Shown in pieces: positions 26,786 to 36,173 of a stretch of 64,000 bases of DNA. This DNA comes from Legionellaceae bacterium. Its GTDB lineage: Bacteria; Pseudomonadota; Gammaproteobacteria; Legionellales; Legionellaceae. The number at the start of each line of letters is the position of its first letter. Within the stretch, counting starts at the first letter, position 1. The notes below the pieces were generated by a model. It ran no database searches. It was not told the origin of the DNA and saw nothing but the letters and a program-made list of their open reading frames with translations. The position numbers and the translations under genes were made by a program. The DNA lies in the NCBI GenBank assembly GCA_018061965.1, contig JAGOTG010000013.1:1-64000 (forward strand), written 5' to 3'.

Positions 26786-27368
26786 ATTTTTCATTTCCAG
26801 GTGATAAAGATATCAATTTTGTCATATATTCCATGAGGTTAGTAATTATTCTTTCGAGTTTGCATTGATTAATATGAGGAAAACAGCTTGTTAATGGTTC
26901 CATTAATTTATTCAGATCAGATGTTTTGTTAAGAAGTCTCAGCGCATCAAACATGGCATGGGTTGTATAGTCAACATACTCGTGCAACGATTGCAAAAGC
27001 ATAAGGTTGGACAGATTATGGGATATAATCGATTGTGCCGAAAGCAATCCCAATTGTTTAACTGTTTCAACAGACAGCATTTCCCATTCATGAAAGCATG
27101 CTCTTTGTATGCATTTAGCAAGAGATATATTTTCTAAAAAAATACTTAAAATAAATCCGGTTTTCTCTATTGAAAACCCGGATGACTGACACGTATTGCG
27201 TAATGTAGTCATGATTATGGATTCACGTTGGTAATCGTCAATTGGTCGTTGTTTGAATTTGATAGAGGCCAACGCTTCCATTATGGATAATCGTTTTAAC
27301 AATAATTGCATGAACGGATCAACCTGGCGCGATAAATTATTTGTGTTTAAATAGTTAAATAATTTCAT
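26772..27368 (-). CDS. AroQ-class chorismate mutase-like protein
   Basis: 198 residues. Residues 18-90 match the AroQ helical fold with its catalytic residues: Arg26 in LLLKRL, Lys37 in ASIKFK, Asp45, Arg48 and Glu49 in PIDDYQRES, and Gln88 in AKCIQRA. The P-I-x-D-x-x-R-E spacing and AK-x-IQ ending are closest to the gamma subclass, usually secreted; here there is no signal peptide, so the product is cytoplasmic. The reaction would be chorismate to prephenate. The C-terminal 100 residues are helical and unassigned. It lies 30 bases after cyoD and overlaps trhP, whose product needs prephenate. I have not seen this gene pair described. Confidence 0.7.
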   Translation of the reverse strand: MKLFNYLNTNNLSRQVDPFMQLLLKRLSIMEALASIKFKQRPIDDYQRESIIMTTLRNTCQSSGFSIEKTGFILSIFLENISLAKCIQRACFHEWEMLSVETVKQLGLLSAQSIISHNLSNLMLLQSLHEYVDYTTHAMFDALRLLNKTSDLNKLMEPLTSCFPHINQCKLERIITNLMEYMTKLISLSPGNEKYETS

Positions 27369-27398
27369 AAATACATTTTATTGGCTGAATTCTATGAC

Positions 27399-27752
27399 TT
27401 ACATTGCCATAGAATTCATATCCATGTTGGCGTACAAATTATACATTATCCACATGGTGCCAATGATCAAAACCAGCACCACAACCAAAGTAAAGAGAAA
27501 GCTTAATAAATTCCAGGCTGTTTTTGAGTGTGTGTTTAAATGAAGAAAAAAAACAAGCTGCACAAAAAACTGTGTAATGGCGAGTGCACCTATTACGATG
27601 TACAGAGTTTTTGGTGGCAAAGCAGAATAAGCAACCAGAAAAAACGAAAAAAGCGTTAACAAAATAGAGGATACAAAACCAACTGTGTAAGATTGATATG
27701 TCCCATAGGATGCCCCTGTATCTGCATCAAAAGTAATTTCGTGTTTTGACAT
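27399..27752 (-). CDS. cyoD: Cytochrome bo3 ubiquinol oxidase subunit IV
   Basis: 117 residues with three membrane helices. The sequence TYQSYTVGFVSSILLTLFSFFLV and the family signature QFFVQLVFFLHLN are typical of CyoD. It assists assembly of the bo3 quinol oxidase and contains no cofactor. Last oxidase gene of the operon, one base after cyoC. Confidence 0.95.
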   Translation of the reverse strand: MSKHEITFDADTGASYGTYQSYTVGFVSSILLTLFSFFLVAYSALPPKTLYIVIGALAITQFFVQLVFFLHLNTHSKTAWNLLSFLFTLVVVLVLIIGTMWIMYNLYANMDMNSMAM

Positions 27753-27753
27753 G

Positions 27754-28353
27754 TTAAATGGCTCCCATCAAATAGACGACTGAAAAAACAAAAATCCAAA
27801 CAATATCCAGAAAGTGCCAAAACAAACCCAGGCAGGTTAACTTTGTCTTAGTCACTGGTGTAATGCCATGTAATTTAAGTTGAAATATAATCACCAACAT
27901 CCAGATAAGCCCTATGGTTACGTGGAGTCCATGCGTAGCCACCAAGGTAAAAAATGATGATAAAAATGCACTGTTAGCCCAAGTATGGCCATCCGAATAC
28001 AAATGATGAAACTCATAGAGCTCCATGACAATAAAACCAAGACCCAAAGCGAAGGTCACCCACATCCAACGCGTCACCTCCGCCTGAGATTTACTGTTAC
28101 GAGCTAGCATTGCAAGACCATAGCTAAAACTGCTGGTTAACAAGAGTAATGTTTCAGTCAATACAAAAGATAAACTAAACAGTTCTTTGGCATGTGGCCC
28201 ACCAAACGTATGAGTGTGAAGCACGGCATACACTGCAAATAACGATGCGAACAAAATGCAGTCCGTCATAATATATATCCAAAAACCGAATACATTTTTC
28301 GAACCATCAAAATGATGCGTGTGAATATCTTTCATTACAGTATTATTCATCAT
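27754..28353 (-). CDS. cyoC: Cytochrome bo3 ubiquinol oxidase subunit III
   Basis: 199 residues with five membrane helices. It shows the subunit III features [21 protein letters not shown] and [13 protein letters not shown] with the conserved glutamate-bearing helix ([13 protein letters not shown]). Structural subunit of the oxygen-reducing quinol oxidase. The start overlaps the cyoB stop by four bases. Confidence 0.95.
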   Translation of the reverse strand: MMNNTVMKDIHTHHFDGSKNVFGFWIYIMTDCILFASLFAVYAVLHTHTFGGPHAKELFSLSFVLTETLLLLTSSFSYGLAMLARNSKSQAEVTRWMWVTFALGLGFIVMELYEFHHLYSDGHTWANSAFLSSFFTLVATHGLHVTIGLIWMLVIIFQLKLHGITPVTKTKLTCLGLFWHFLDIVWIFVFSVVYLMGAI

Positions 28354-30380
28354 TTTTTTCCTACCAGTGATTGTTGATATTTAATTTCGTTCTTTTCTAC
28401 CTCATTCGCTGGGATGTAATAATCCGTGTCGTAATCAAAAGACCGCATGATCAAAGAAACGATAACACTGCCCAAGCCTAATATAGCGAGCCACCAAATA
28501 TGCCACACCATCGCAAAGCTGAAGATGAAAGAAAAACATCCCACAACAAATCCCATGGCGGTGTTTTTAGGCATGTGGATATCCAAATAAGGCAAGACTA
28601 GTGTTTTATATTTATGGGCGCTATTTCGTAGTTTCTCTTTTTGCTCCCATAAGGCATCTATGCCATTAACAACGGGTATATGTGCGAAATTATAGGGTGC
28701 AGCGGGTGAAGCGGTTGCCCACTCCAAAGTACGTGCATCCCAGGGATCTCCGGTAAGATCACGCGATTTGTCTTTGTTCTTGATACTAACAATAATTTGT
28801 AAGACCTGAAAAACAACACCTACCGCTATGATTCCAGCACCAATCGCCGCCACAATCAAATAAGGTTGAAAGCCCGTGGAAGCATCATAATGATACAAAC
28901 GACGAGTCATACCAAGCGCACCCAAAATATAAAGAGGAATAAATGCGACAAAGAAACCAACTAACCAACACCAAAATGCACATTTACCAAGTGATTCATT
29001 CAATCTGAAACCAAACATTTTGGGAAACCAATAGGCTAAACCGGCAAAATAGCCAAAGACCACGCCACCAATAATGGTATTATGAAAATGCGCAACTAAG
29101 AATGTGCTATTGTGAGCTTGAAAATCAATGCCTGGAACAGCAAGCATTACACCAGTCATTCCTCCTACGGTAAACGTAATAAAGAACCCCATTAGCCAAT
29201 ACATGGGTGTGGTAAATCTAATCCGGCCCCGATACATAGTAAATAGCCAATTGAACACTTTTACGCCGGTAGGGACGGATATAATCATCGTCAGGATGCC
29301 AAATACTGCGTTTACATCGGCACCGGCTCCCATTGTAAAGAAGTGATGGGCCCAAACAATGAAAGCTAAAAAAGTAATGGCCGCAGTGGCCCATACCATC
29401 GTTGTATAACCAAACAATGCTTTTCGACAGAAAGTTGCAACAATCTCAGAATAAATACCAAAAGCGGGTAAAACCAAAACATAGACCTCTGGATGTCCCC
29501 AGATCCAAATTAAATTGACATACATCATCTGATCCCCACCGGCGCCAGTGGTGAAAAAATGCATATCAAGATATCGGTCTAGACCAAGCAAGGCTAATGC
29601 AACCGTTAGCACCGGGAAAATAAGCATGATAAGGATTGAAGAACAAAAAGCGGTCCAGGTAAAAATAGGCATCCGCATGAACGTCATTCCTGGGCAACGC
29701 ATTTTTAAGATAGTCACGAAAAAATTTATTCCTGACATAAGACTACCAATGCCTGAAATTTGGATCGCCCAAATATAATAATCCGTTCCAACCGTCGGGC
29801 TATAAGCTAGTTCAGAAAAGGGAGGATAGGCTAACCATCCAGCATGAGCAAAGTCACCAATTAATAAGGACACGTTGGCCAGCATAGCGCCTGCGACAAA
29901 AAGCCAAAAACTAAGCGAGTTTAGAAATGGAAAGGCCACATCTCGGGCCCCAATTTGTAAAGGAACGACTAAATTAAATAAGGCAAACATGAGTGGCATT
30001 GCCACAAAAAATATCATGATGGTGCCATGAGCAGTGAATATTTGGTCGAAGTGCTCGGGAATGAGATAGCCATCGGAAACGCCAGAAGCCATGGCTTGCT
30101 GTATTCTCATCATAACCGCATCTGTAAACCCTCTAAAAAGCATCAGCAATGCGACAACAAGGTACATCGTTGCGATACGCTTGTGGTCAACAGTCACTAT
30201 CCATTCATGCCAAAGATAACTCCATTTTTTGAAGTAAGTGATGCCCCCTACCACCGCAATACCAGCAAGCATAATGAATGCCAGCATTGAAAATATAATA
30301 ATTTGCTGACTTACTGGCTCAAAGAGATAAGGAAAAACCTCTTGCGGATTACTTAGCTTTCCTAGGAGTGTTTCTAGCAT
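28350..30380 (-). CDS. cyoB: Cytochrome bo3 ubiquinol oxidase subunit I
   Basis: 676 residues (E. coli CyoB is 663). Contains the haem-copper oxidase core: [17 protein letters not shown] (haem b ligand), [17 protein letters not shown] (CuB histidine and cross-linked tyrosine), HHFFTMGA (two CuB histidines) and [11 protein letters not shown] (haem ligands). Oxidises ubiquinol, reduces O2 and pumps protons in the inner membrane. Full-length with all ligands visible. Confidence 0.97.
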   Translation of the reverse strand: MLETLLGKLSNPQEVFPYLFEPVSQQIIIFSMLAFIMLAGIAVVGGITYFKKWSYLWHEWIVTVDHKRIATMYLVVALLMLFRGFTDAVMMRIQQAMASGVSDGYLIPEHFDQIFTAHGTIMIFFVAMPLMFALFNLVVPLQIGARDVAFPFLNSLSFWLFVAGAMLANVSLLIGDFAHAGWLAYPPFSELAYSPTVGTDYYIWAIQISGIGSLMSGINFFVTILKMRCPGMTFMRMPIFTWTAFCSSILIMLIFPVLTVALALLGLDRYLDMHFFTTGAGGDQMMYVNLIWIWGHPEVYVLVLPAFGIYSEIVATFCRKALFGYTTMVWATAAITFLAFIVWAHHFFTMGAGADVNAVFGILTMIISVPTGVKVFNWLFTMYRGRIRFTTPMYWLMGFFITFTVGGMTGVMLAVPGIDFQAHNSTFLVAHFHNTIIGGVVFGYFAGLAYWFPKMFGFRLNESLGKCAFWCWLVGFFVAFIPLYILGALGMTRRLYHYDASTGFQPYLIVAAIGAGIIAVGVVFQVLQIIVSIKNKDKSRDLTGDPWDARTLEWATASPAAPYNFAHIPVVNGIDALWEQKEKLRNSAHKYKTLVLPYLDIHMPKNTAMGFVVGCFSFIFSFAMVWHIWWLAILGLGSVIVSLIMRSFDYDTDYYIPANEVEKNEIKYQQSLVGKK

Positions 30381-30437
30381 GGCGATTTCCTTTTAATATT
30401 AACTTTTATTTACAAGTATATGATCACGTTACTATGC

Positions 30438-31334
30438 TTATTTGTGGCCACAGTTTGGCATCATGTAACGCATAATAATGTTGTCAAATAAGCCCTCATC
30501 AACATGCGCAAAAGACCGAGCTGGATCATCAATGGATTTTGGGACTAGTTCATCCCAAAATATTGCCGACGTCAGTAGACTATCGGTCTTTTTAACCGAG
30601 TTAACCCAAGTGGCAAAAGCCTCTGGAGAGGTAACTTCCGTGTTAAAATGCATCCCCGCAAAACCGATGCCGGTATAGTTTGTTGCCAGCCCGCGATAAA
30701 TTCCTGGGGCGTCTGCAATCAGATGTAGTTGGGTTTTCATTCCCGTCATGGCATAAATTTGCCCACCAAGTTGTGGAATAATGAAGGAATTCATAGGTGA
30801 TGCCGCTGTTATCTTAAAATTGATTGGAGTGCCAGCGGGAATTTTAAGATAATTAAGCGTGGCTATTTTGTATTCAGGATAAATAAACAACCATTTCCAA
30901 TCAAGCGAGACAACTTCAATAGTGACTGGTTTTGTTTGTGAATCAATTGGTTTATAGGGATCTAAGCTATGAGTCGTTTTCCAGGTTACTGTTCCCAAGA
31001 TTAGGATGATAACGCAGGGAATTGTCCACCATACTATCTCCAAAATAGTGCTGTGTTTCCACTCAGGCCTATATTTGGCATGATTCCCCTCTCGATATCG
31101 CCAGCCAAACCAGCAGGCCATAACAATAACGGGGATGACCACCAGCAGCATGAGCTCAACTGAAAATATAATCAAATTTAGCTCGGCCGTTGCAACTTGT
31201 CCTCTAGGTGCTACAGCGCCAGAATTACAACCATTTAAAAAAAAGAATGCCACTGCAAGTAGAGCAACATCCGCAAGTCTATTTATCCTTTTACCTGTTA
31301 GTCTCAGCAGCATATTGGATATCGGTTTTATCAT
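30438..31334 (-). CDS. cyoA: Cytochrome bo3 ubiquinol oxidase subunit II
   Basis: 298 residues. Lipoprotein signal with lipobox LNGC (Cys36), two membrane helices, and a periplasmic cupredoxin-like domain that lacks CuA ligands, as in all quinol oxidases (SLDWKWLFIYPEY, IPQLGGQIYAM, GIGFAGMHF). AAGGAG lies 9 bases before the ATG. Only 31 bases separate it from the preceding desaturase gene, so transcription is probably shared. Confidence 0.95.
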   Translation of the reverse strand: MIKPISNMLLRLTGKRINRLADVALLAVAFFFLNGCNSGAVAPRGQVATAELNLIIFSVELMLLVVIPVIVMACWFGWRYREGNHAKYRPEWKHSTILEIVWWTIPCVIILILGTVTWKTTHSLDPYKPIDSQTKPVTIEVVSLDWKWLFIYPEYKIATLNYLKIPAGTPINFKITAASPMNSFIIPQLGGQIYAMTGMKTQLHLIADAPGIYRGLATNYTGIGFAGMHFNTEVTSPEAFATWVNSVKKTDSLLTSAIFWDELVPKSIDDPARSFAHVDEGLFDNIIMRYMMPNCGHK

Positions 31335-31365
31335 GCTCTAGTTCTCCTTTTTTATACTGGTGGTT

Positions 31366-32430
31366 TTAACAAACAAAGCATGATTTTGCTTCTTTAAAGG
31401 TCATCCACAATTTTTTTTCAAAATCATATAGCTTGCATTGCTTAAAAATACTAAGCAAATAGCGCCAATTAAAATGATACTCATGAAAATACTCACCATA
31501 TTTTTCTTTTAAAGCCTTATGCGCTTTAGGTAAATTATAAAAGGGAATTCTTGGATCTAAATGATGCGGAACATGGATCATTATATTGTGTAATAATATT
31601 CTGGATATTTTTGAACAGTTTACAGTCGTACTGCAATACAAAGCACTAACCGAATGAGACCATTCATTTTTTATATCAAAGAAAGGGATGTCGGGATGGG
31701 TGTGATGCAGATATACAATGATCGCGATGAAATAATTAAAAACAATAAAGGGCAAAACGACTGCTGCAACGGTACCGACAAAGCCTCCTGCAAAAAAATA
31801 CCCCAGAACTGACATCATTAGCCCGTAAATAAGAACTAAAAATTTACCATTTCGATAATGCTGGCATTGTTGTTTATCTTTGCCGGGATTAAAACATATC
31901 ATTTGCTCCCACCAAATTCTGCGCAAATAATGGAAAGCAGAGGTGAAAGAGCAGCGCTCCACTCGATATAGCAATCGTTGAAAAACAGAGAGAGCCTGAT
32001 ACTCACTAGGGGTTAATGGACGCCATATCCAATCAATTGGAGTAAAAGAGGCGAACCCATGGTGGACTTTATTATGACCAAAGGACCACATTCTATAAAT
32101 ATTTAGCGAAGGGAGCATGGCGATCGTTCCCAAAATCTCAGCCGTTTTACCTTCTTTGAAAAGCGCCCCATGTGCAGCATCATGCGCCCAAACAAACAGC
32201 ATGGCCGTAGCGACACCTGAAAACAAACCACCGACTAGTTGTAACGCCACGCGATGACTTAAAAAAACCAGACTCATCCCAAATAAAAACAACATGAAAT
32301 CAAAAAAATACCAAAACAGAGTTTTGAGCTGGGATCGCTTATAACACTCATGAGGAATGATCGAACGAGCTACTGACGATTTTATTTCTTTTACCTGTTT
32401 CCATAATGGTTGTGCTTGGGTGGACTTCAT
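31366..32430 (-). CDS. Membrane fatty-acid desaturase, first gene of the cyo operon
   Basis: 354 residues with four to six membrane segments and the three histidine boxes of membrane di-iron desaturases: HDAAH, HNKVHH, and HVPHH near the C-terminus, plus LHHTHP. Introduces a double bond into an acyl chain with O2 and two electrons; position and substrate cannot be told (related forms include FADS, linoleoyl and carotenoid-type enzymes). The coupling to a terminal oxidase is unusual; both enzymes use O2. An FNR-like box lies 70 bases upstream. Confidence 0.85.
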   Translation of the reverse strand: MKSTQAQPLWKQVKEIKSSVARSIIPHECYKRSQLKTLFWYFFDFMLFLFGMSLVFLSHRVALQLVGGLFSGVATAMLFVWAHDAAHGALFKEGKTAEILGTIAMLPSLNIYRMWSFGHNKVHHGFASFTPIDWIWRPLTPSEYQALSVFQRLLYRVERCSFTSAFHYLRRIWWEQMICFNPGKDKQQCQHYRNGKFLVLIYGLMMSVLGYFFAGGFVGTVAAVVLPFIVFNYFIAIIVYLHHTHPDIPFFDIKNEWSHSVSALYCSTTVNCSKISRILLHNIMIHVPHHLDPRIPFYNLPKAHKALKEKYGEYFHEYHFNWRYLLSIFKQCKLYDFEKKLWMTFKEAKSCFVC

Positions 32431-32500
32431 AAAATGATACCTCTATGCAACTTAACAACCTTAGCGTAGGCATAGTTTAGAGATATTTTGATAAATAACA

Positions 32501-32514
32501 TTGATCTATATCAT
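32501..32514. promoter_or_regulatory. FNR/Anr-like operator upstream of the desaturase-cyo operon
   Basis: TTGAT-CTAT-ATCAT differs from the consensus TTGAT-N4-ATCAA at one base. It is about 70 bases before the desaturase start, in the intergenic space, a fitting place for oxygen-dependent control of an oxidase operon (FNR represses cyo in E. coli). Whether the organism has an FNR homologue cannot be seen here. Confidence 0.45.
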
Positions 32515-32587
32515 GGAAAAAGAAGAACGAGAGGTTTTTCCGGTTAAAAATTGCTCTTTCTCAGGAACTATACCTTAGACCCTCGTT

Positions 32588-33700
32588 TCATACCTTAAAA
32601 AACTGGACCACCTGATCTGCTGATTGCATAGTGTCGTGGTAGCCTAGATTGATTAAGTCTTGGGTGAAAGTGCTTTCGAATAATAGGAAGCTTAGCAAAT
32701 CCCCTGAATGGCTTTGTGCTCCGAGGACGTTGAGTAGGAAGCGTAATAATTTTGGCATGGCATGATAATCTGCTTGCGCAATTTTGGCGATGTCGGCGCT
32801 TGGTCTTAAATGTAAGGTTTCCACTGGGCGCCATGGGGAGGTGCGTTTTTTCCAGACGGAGAGTAAATGCGAGATTTCATTCATGCGGTTTACAAGTTCG
32901 ACGTCGCGATCCAGATTGTCTAAAAACAAACCGTTTAACATACTCCCTAGCACATGCGCAAAACTAATGTCTCTAGACTTTAGTTTTTCTATGTCATCTA
33001 TAGAGTGGATTTGGCGAGTACCGATGATCAATACTTTATCGGCTTTAAACCGCATGGTGCCACGTAAGGGAGAAATAAGCCCCATGCTGCCATCTCCATA
33101 ATGCATGTCATTGATTTTGATCGGGGGGAAGAATAGTGGGAGTGAGCTCGATGCCAAAATATGCTCTACCGTAATGGTAGCAGGGCGGCTAATATGTCGT
33201 GGATAATGCCAATCTTCGAAATCGCCAAGATTGTGATGATAAAAAGAAATGGTTTGTTGCGTTTCGTAACAATGCGTAATAATTTCCAGCGTATCTAACA
33301 CATTGTTTTCAATGTTTTCTTGGATGCGTTGAAAATCGATATGGGTAGTGAGAAACGTAGTCAGCGGGGATGTTTCCAATAAATGAGTTGGGCGTGGTCC
33401 TTTCACAAAGAAATGACTTAAATTGCGTAATATCGAGGTGCTTAAATCGTAGTTTTTAGCATAAAAAATGTTATCGCAATGAATGTTTTGCCAAAGTTCG
33501 ATCAGTTTTTCAACGCCAAAACTAAAATCGTTGGCATATTGGGCAAGGATAGCTGCATTAATAGACCCGACACTGGTTCCTGAAATATGGCTAAACGGCG
33601 TAGTTTTGGTATCGAGGATTTGGCTGATTGCTTTTAATACACCTATTTGATAGGCACCTCGAGCACCGCCGCCTGCGAGGTAAAGAGCTATTTTAGGCAT
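32588..33700 (-). CDS. Patatin-like phospholipase
   Basis: 370 residues with the patatin signature: oxyanion loop AGGGARGAYQIG (9-20), nucleophile GTSVGS (Ser43), and the catalytic Asp in YGDGSMG. Serine-aspartate acyl hydrolase acting on membrane lipids; Legionella VipD-type effectors and household RssA-like proteins share this domain. The N-terminus starts directly with the catalytic domain, with no signal peptide. Divergent from the GST gene. Residues after 280 are family-like and contain no recognised extra domain. Confidence 0.88.
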   Translation of the reverse strand: MPKIALYLAGGGARGAYQIGVLKAISQILDTKTTPFSHISGTSVGSINAAILAQYANDFSFGVEKLIELWQNIHCDNIFYAKNYDLSTSILRNLSHFFVKGPRPTHLLETSPLTTFLTTHIDFQRIQENIENNVLDTLEIITHCYETQQTISFYHHNLGDFEDWHYPRHISRPATITVEHILASSSLPLFFPPIKINDMHYGDGSMGLISPLRGTMRFKADKVLIIGTRQIHSIDDIEKLKSRDISFAHVLGSMLNGLFLDNLDRDVELVNRMNEISHLLSVWKKRTSPWRPVETLHLRPSADIAKIAQADYHAMPKLLRFLLNVLGAQSHSGDLLSFLLFESTFTQDLINLGYHDTMQSADQVVQFFKV

Positions 33701-33895
33701 AGTAGTGATACTTTATTTTTAAAAGATCTATACAAAAATAGTAGTAGACTGCGCGCGCTATATCAAGGCGGAAGGGCTGGGTAGCGCTATTTAATTTATG
33801 GTGCCATGGTTCAATAGAAAATTAATATGACTTTTAACCTATTTTAAACATTGTTATGATGTGGACACATTTAGCTGTGTTCGCGTGGGGTTACC

Positions 33896-34507
33896 ATGAA
33901 ATTATTTTATGCAAAAGGGGCGTGCTCGTTGGCATCCCGTATTATTTTGAATGAGATAGGGATTGCGCCTGATTTTGAAGCAGTTGATTTGCAAACCAAG
34001 CAAACAGAACGTGGTCAAAACTTTCTAAGTGTTAATCCCAAAGGATGTGTTCCAACTTTACGTTTGGAAAACGGAGAGATTTTGACCGAAAATGCCGTGA
34101 TCATGCAGTATTTGGCGGATCATTATGAGGCGAGCAATTTACTGCCTCCAGTAGGCGATTGGCAACGCTATCGGGTATTAGAATGGCTGAATTATGTCAG
34201 TACTGAATTGCATAAGGGATTTGCACCAATCTTCAATCCTGATATTTCACAGGAATTAAAGGAAACGATTTTCATTCCTAAAGTAATGGAAAAATTCCAA
34301 TATATTGACCGTGATTTAAAGAGTCGAGCGTATCTGGTTGGAAAGCATTTTACACTCCCAGATGCCTATTTATTTACGGTTTTACGCTGGGCTATCGGTA
34401 AAAAACTGCCAGTACAACCTTTGCAATCTCTGATGGACTATGCAGCGCAGTTGCGCTTAAGAAAATCTGTTTCTGATGCAATGATACAAGAAGGCTTAAC
34501 GCAATGA
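33896..34507 (+). CDS. Beta-class glutathione S-transferase
   Basis: 203 residues, typical bacterial GST. The N-terminal thioredoxin fold contains MKLFYAKGACSLASRI, with the Cys10 of beta-class enzymes, the cis-proline in KGCVPTLRL and the glutathione-binding L-T-E-N-A-V-I. The all-helical C-terminal domain ends with the capping motif FTLPDAYLF. Conjugates glutathione to electrophiles or reduces disulfides. Overlaps the following POT transporter gene by four bases. Confidence 0.9.
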   Translation: MKLFYAKGACSLASRIILNEIGIAPDFEAVDLQTKQTERGQNFLSVNPKGCVPTLRLENGEILTENAVIMQYLADHYEASNLLPPVGDWQRYRVLEWLNYVSTELHKGFAPIFNPDISQELKETIFIPKVMEKFQYIDRDLKSRAYLVGKHFTLPDAYLFTVLRWAIGKKLPVQPLQSLMDYAAQLRLRKSVSDAMIQEGLTQ

Positions 34508-35940
34508 TTGCTTTATTGCGCCAGCAACCGCGCCCATTTTTTGTGATTTTTATGCTGGAAATTTGGGAGCGGTTTGGTTTTTATACTGTGCAGGGGCTCT
34601 TAGTTTTATATTTTGTACGATCCATTGGATTTTCCCATCATGACGCTTATGTGACGTTTGGAACATTCTGTGCGTTAATTTATGGCATGGTGCCATTGGG
34701 TGGGTATTTGGGGGATAAATTATTAGGGACGAAGCGCACAATTGTTGCGGGTTTGTTCGTGCTGATGACAGGGTATGCTTTATTGGCTCTTCAGGATGAG
34801 CATCTGTTGTACATTTCTCTTGCATTCATTTGTGTCGGTGCCGCGTTGTTTAAGTCAAATCCAAGCGTATTGTTGGCGCAATGTTATGCGAAACAACCCA
34901 AAGAATTACACGCAGGATTTACGCTGTATTATATGGCTATCAATATTGGTGCGCTGGGTTCATTATTGATTGGCCCCTATGTGTCGACTAAATATGGCTA
35001 TTCTTATGCTTATTGGATTGCGGCGGCGGGTATTTTATTGGGATTGTTGAACTATGCTATACAGTATCCTTTAATCGAACCGATTAAAACCATATCTGAC
35101 CAACGGCGCTTGTCAGGGCTATGGTGTGTGTCTTTGCTGGGCGTTATCATTGTATTTATTGGGTTTAGTGCCTATTTACTGGCGCATCCTATGATAGCAA
35201 GAAAAATTATTTGTATGATTATGGCTATCTTGGTTTTAGTGTATTTTCGTTATGTGTGGCAAGCAAAACACAAAGAGCGGGTCCGATTACTATTGGTTTT
35301 TGCTTTGATGTTAGAGGCCATCGTTTTTTTTACGCTGTATCAGCAAATGCCAACTTCTATCAATGTCTTTGCCGTGAATCATGTCTCTCCCACATTATTG
35401 GGTATACATATTGACCCACAGAGTTTCCAAGTGTTAAATCCATTTTGGATCATCATGGCGAGCCCTTTCCTGGCGAGGCTGTATACTTATTTAAATCGGC
35501 GCAAATTGTCCTTTGCAATTCCTTATAAATTTGCGCTTGGCATGGTATCTTGTAGCATTGGTTTTATGATTTTATATATGACGCGTTATTTTGCCAATGA
35601 GCAGGTAATGGTGTCTTCTGGATGGTTGGTGGCCAGCTATTTTTTTCAGGCATTAGGTGAATTATTTGTGTCCGCTTTGGGTGTCGCTATGGTTGCAGAA
35701 TTGGTTTCCCCCCAAATTATGGGATTTGTAATGGGTATGTGGTTTCTCACGTCTTCGGTAGCCGGGTTTACAGGTGCCGCGGTCGCCTCTTTGACGGCCT
35801 TGCCCAAAGGGATGCCACCTGGCGTCGAGTCTTTAACCGTGTATACCCATGTTTTTTTAGAAATTGGCGTGATAACTTTGCTAGTGGCTTGTGTGATGGG
35901 TTTGTTAGCACCCAGTTTAACCCGTTGGATGGAAGCGTAA
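34504..35940 (+). CDS. POT-family proton-coupled oligopeptide transporter
   Basis: 478 residues with about 14 hydrophobic segments. The signature EIWERFGFYTVQGLLVLYF in helix 1 (E-x-x-E-R-F/W) and the loop GGYLGDKLLGTKR identify a peptide transporter of the PTR/POT family (DtpA-like). It imports di- and tripeptides with protons. The start ATG overlaps the GST stop (ATGA). GST plus peptide permease suggests glutathione or peptide turnover but could be fortuitous. Confidence 0.88.
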   Translation: MIALLRQQPRPFFVIFMLEIWERFGFYTVQGLLVLYFVRSIGFSHHDAYVTFGTFCALIYGMVPLGGYLGDKLLGTKRTIVAGLFVLMTGYALLALQDEHLLYISLAFICVGAALFKSNPSVLLAQCYAKQPKELHAGFTLYYMAINIGALGSLLIGPYVSTKYGYSYAYWIAAAGILLGLLNYAIQYPLIEPIKTISDQRRLSGLWCVSLLGVIIVFIGFSAYLLAHPMIARKIICMIMAILVLVYFRYVWQAKHKERVRLLLVFALMLEAIVFFTLYQQMPTSINVFAVNHVSPTLLGIHIDPQSFQVLNPFWIIMASPFLARLYTYLNRRKLSFAIPYKFALGMVSCSIGFMILYMTRYFANEQVMVSSGWLVASYFFQALGELFVSALGVAMVAELVSPQIMGFVMGMWFLTSSVAGFTGAAVASLTALPKGMPPGVESLTVYTHVFLEIGVITLLVACVMGLLAPSLTRWMEA

Positions 35941-35993
35941 TATTGCCTTTGTTGGTGTGGAATAAAGGGGGTTTATGCAAACTACTCACATAC

Positions 35994-36002
35994 TTATCCA
36001 CA
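35994..36002. promoter_or_regulatory. DnaA-box match upstream of parC
   Basis: TTATCCACA is a perfect DnaA box. It is single, with no cluster or AT-rich unwinding region next to it, so it is not an origin. It could be chance or a DnaA regulatory site for parC. Confidence 0.3.
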
Positions 36003-36173
36003 GGTTTTACGAATGCAAAATCGGATATTTTTTTATTTATTCATAAAAATCAATAAGATATGAATATGTTTGTTGAGTGGTGAGGATTTGGTATAAAACT
36101 ATTCACAATTAGCAAATTGATTGTAAACCTAGCAATTTGGCAAGTACTCATTCGCCATGACCGGAGTTAAAAA

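Noticed and set aside
35994..36002. Replication origin at the DnaA box
   Set aside because: Only one box, no AT-rich unwinding element, no dnaA/dnaN or gidA neighbours.
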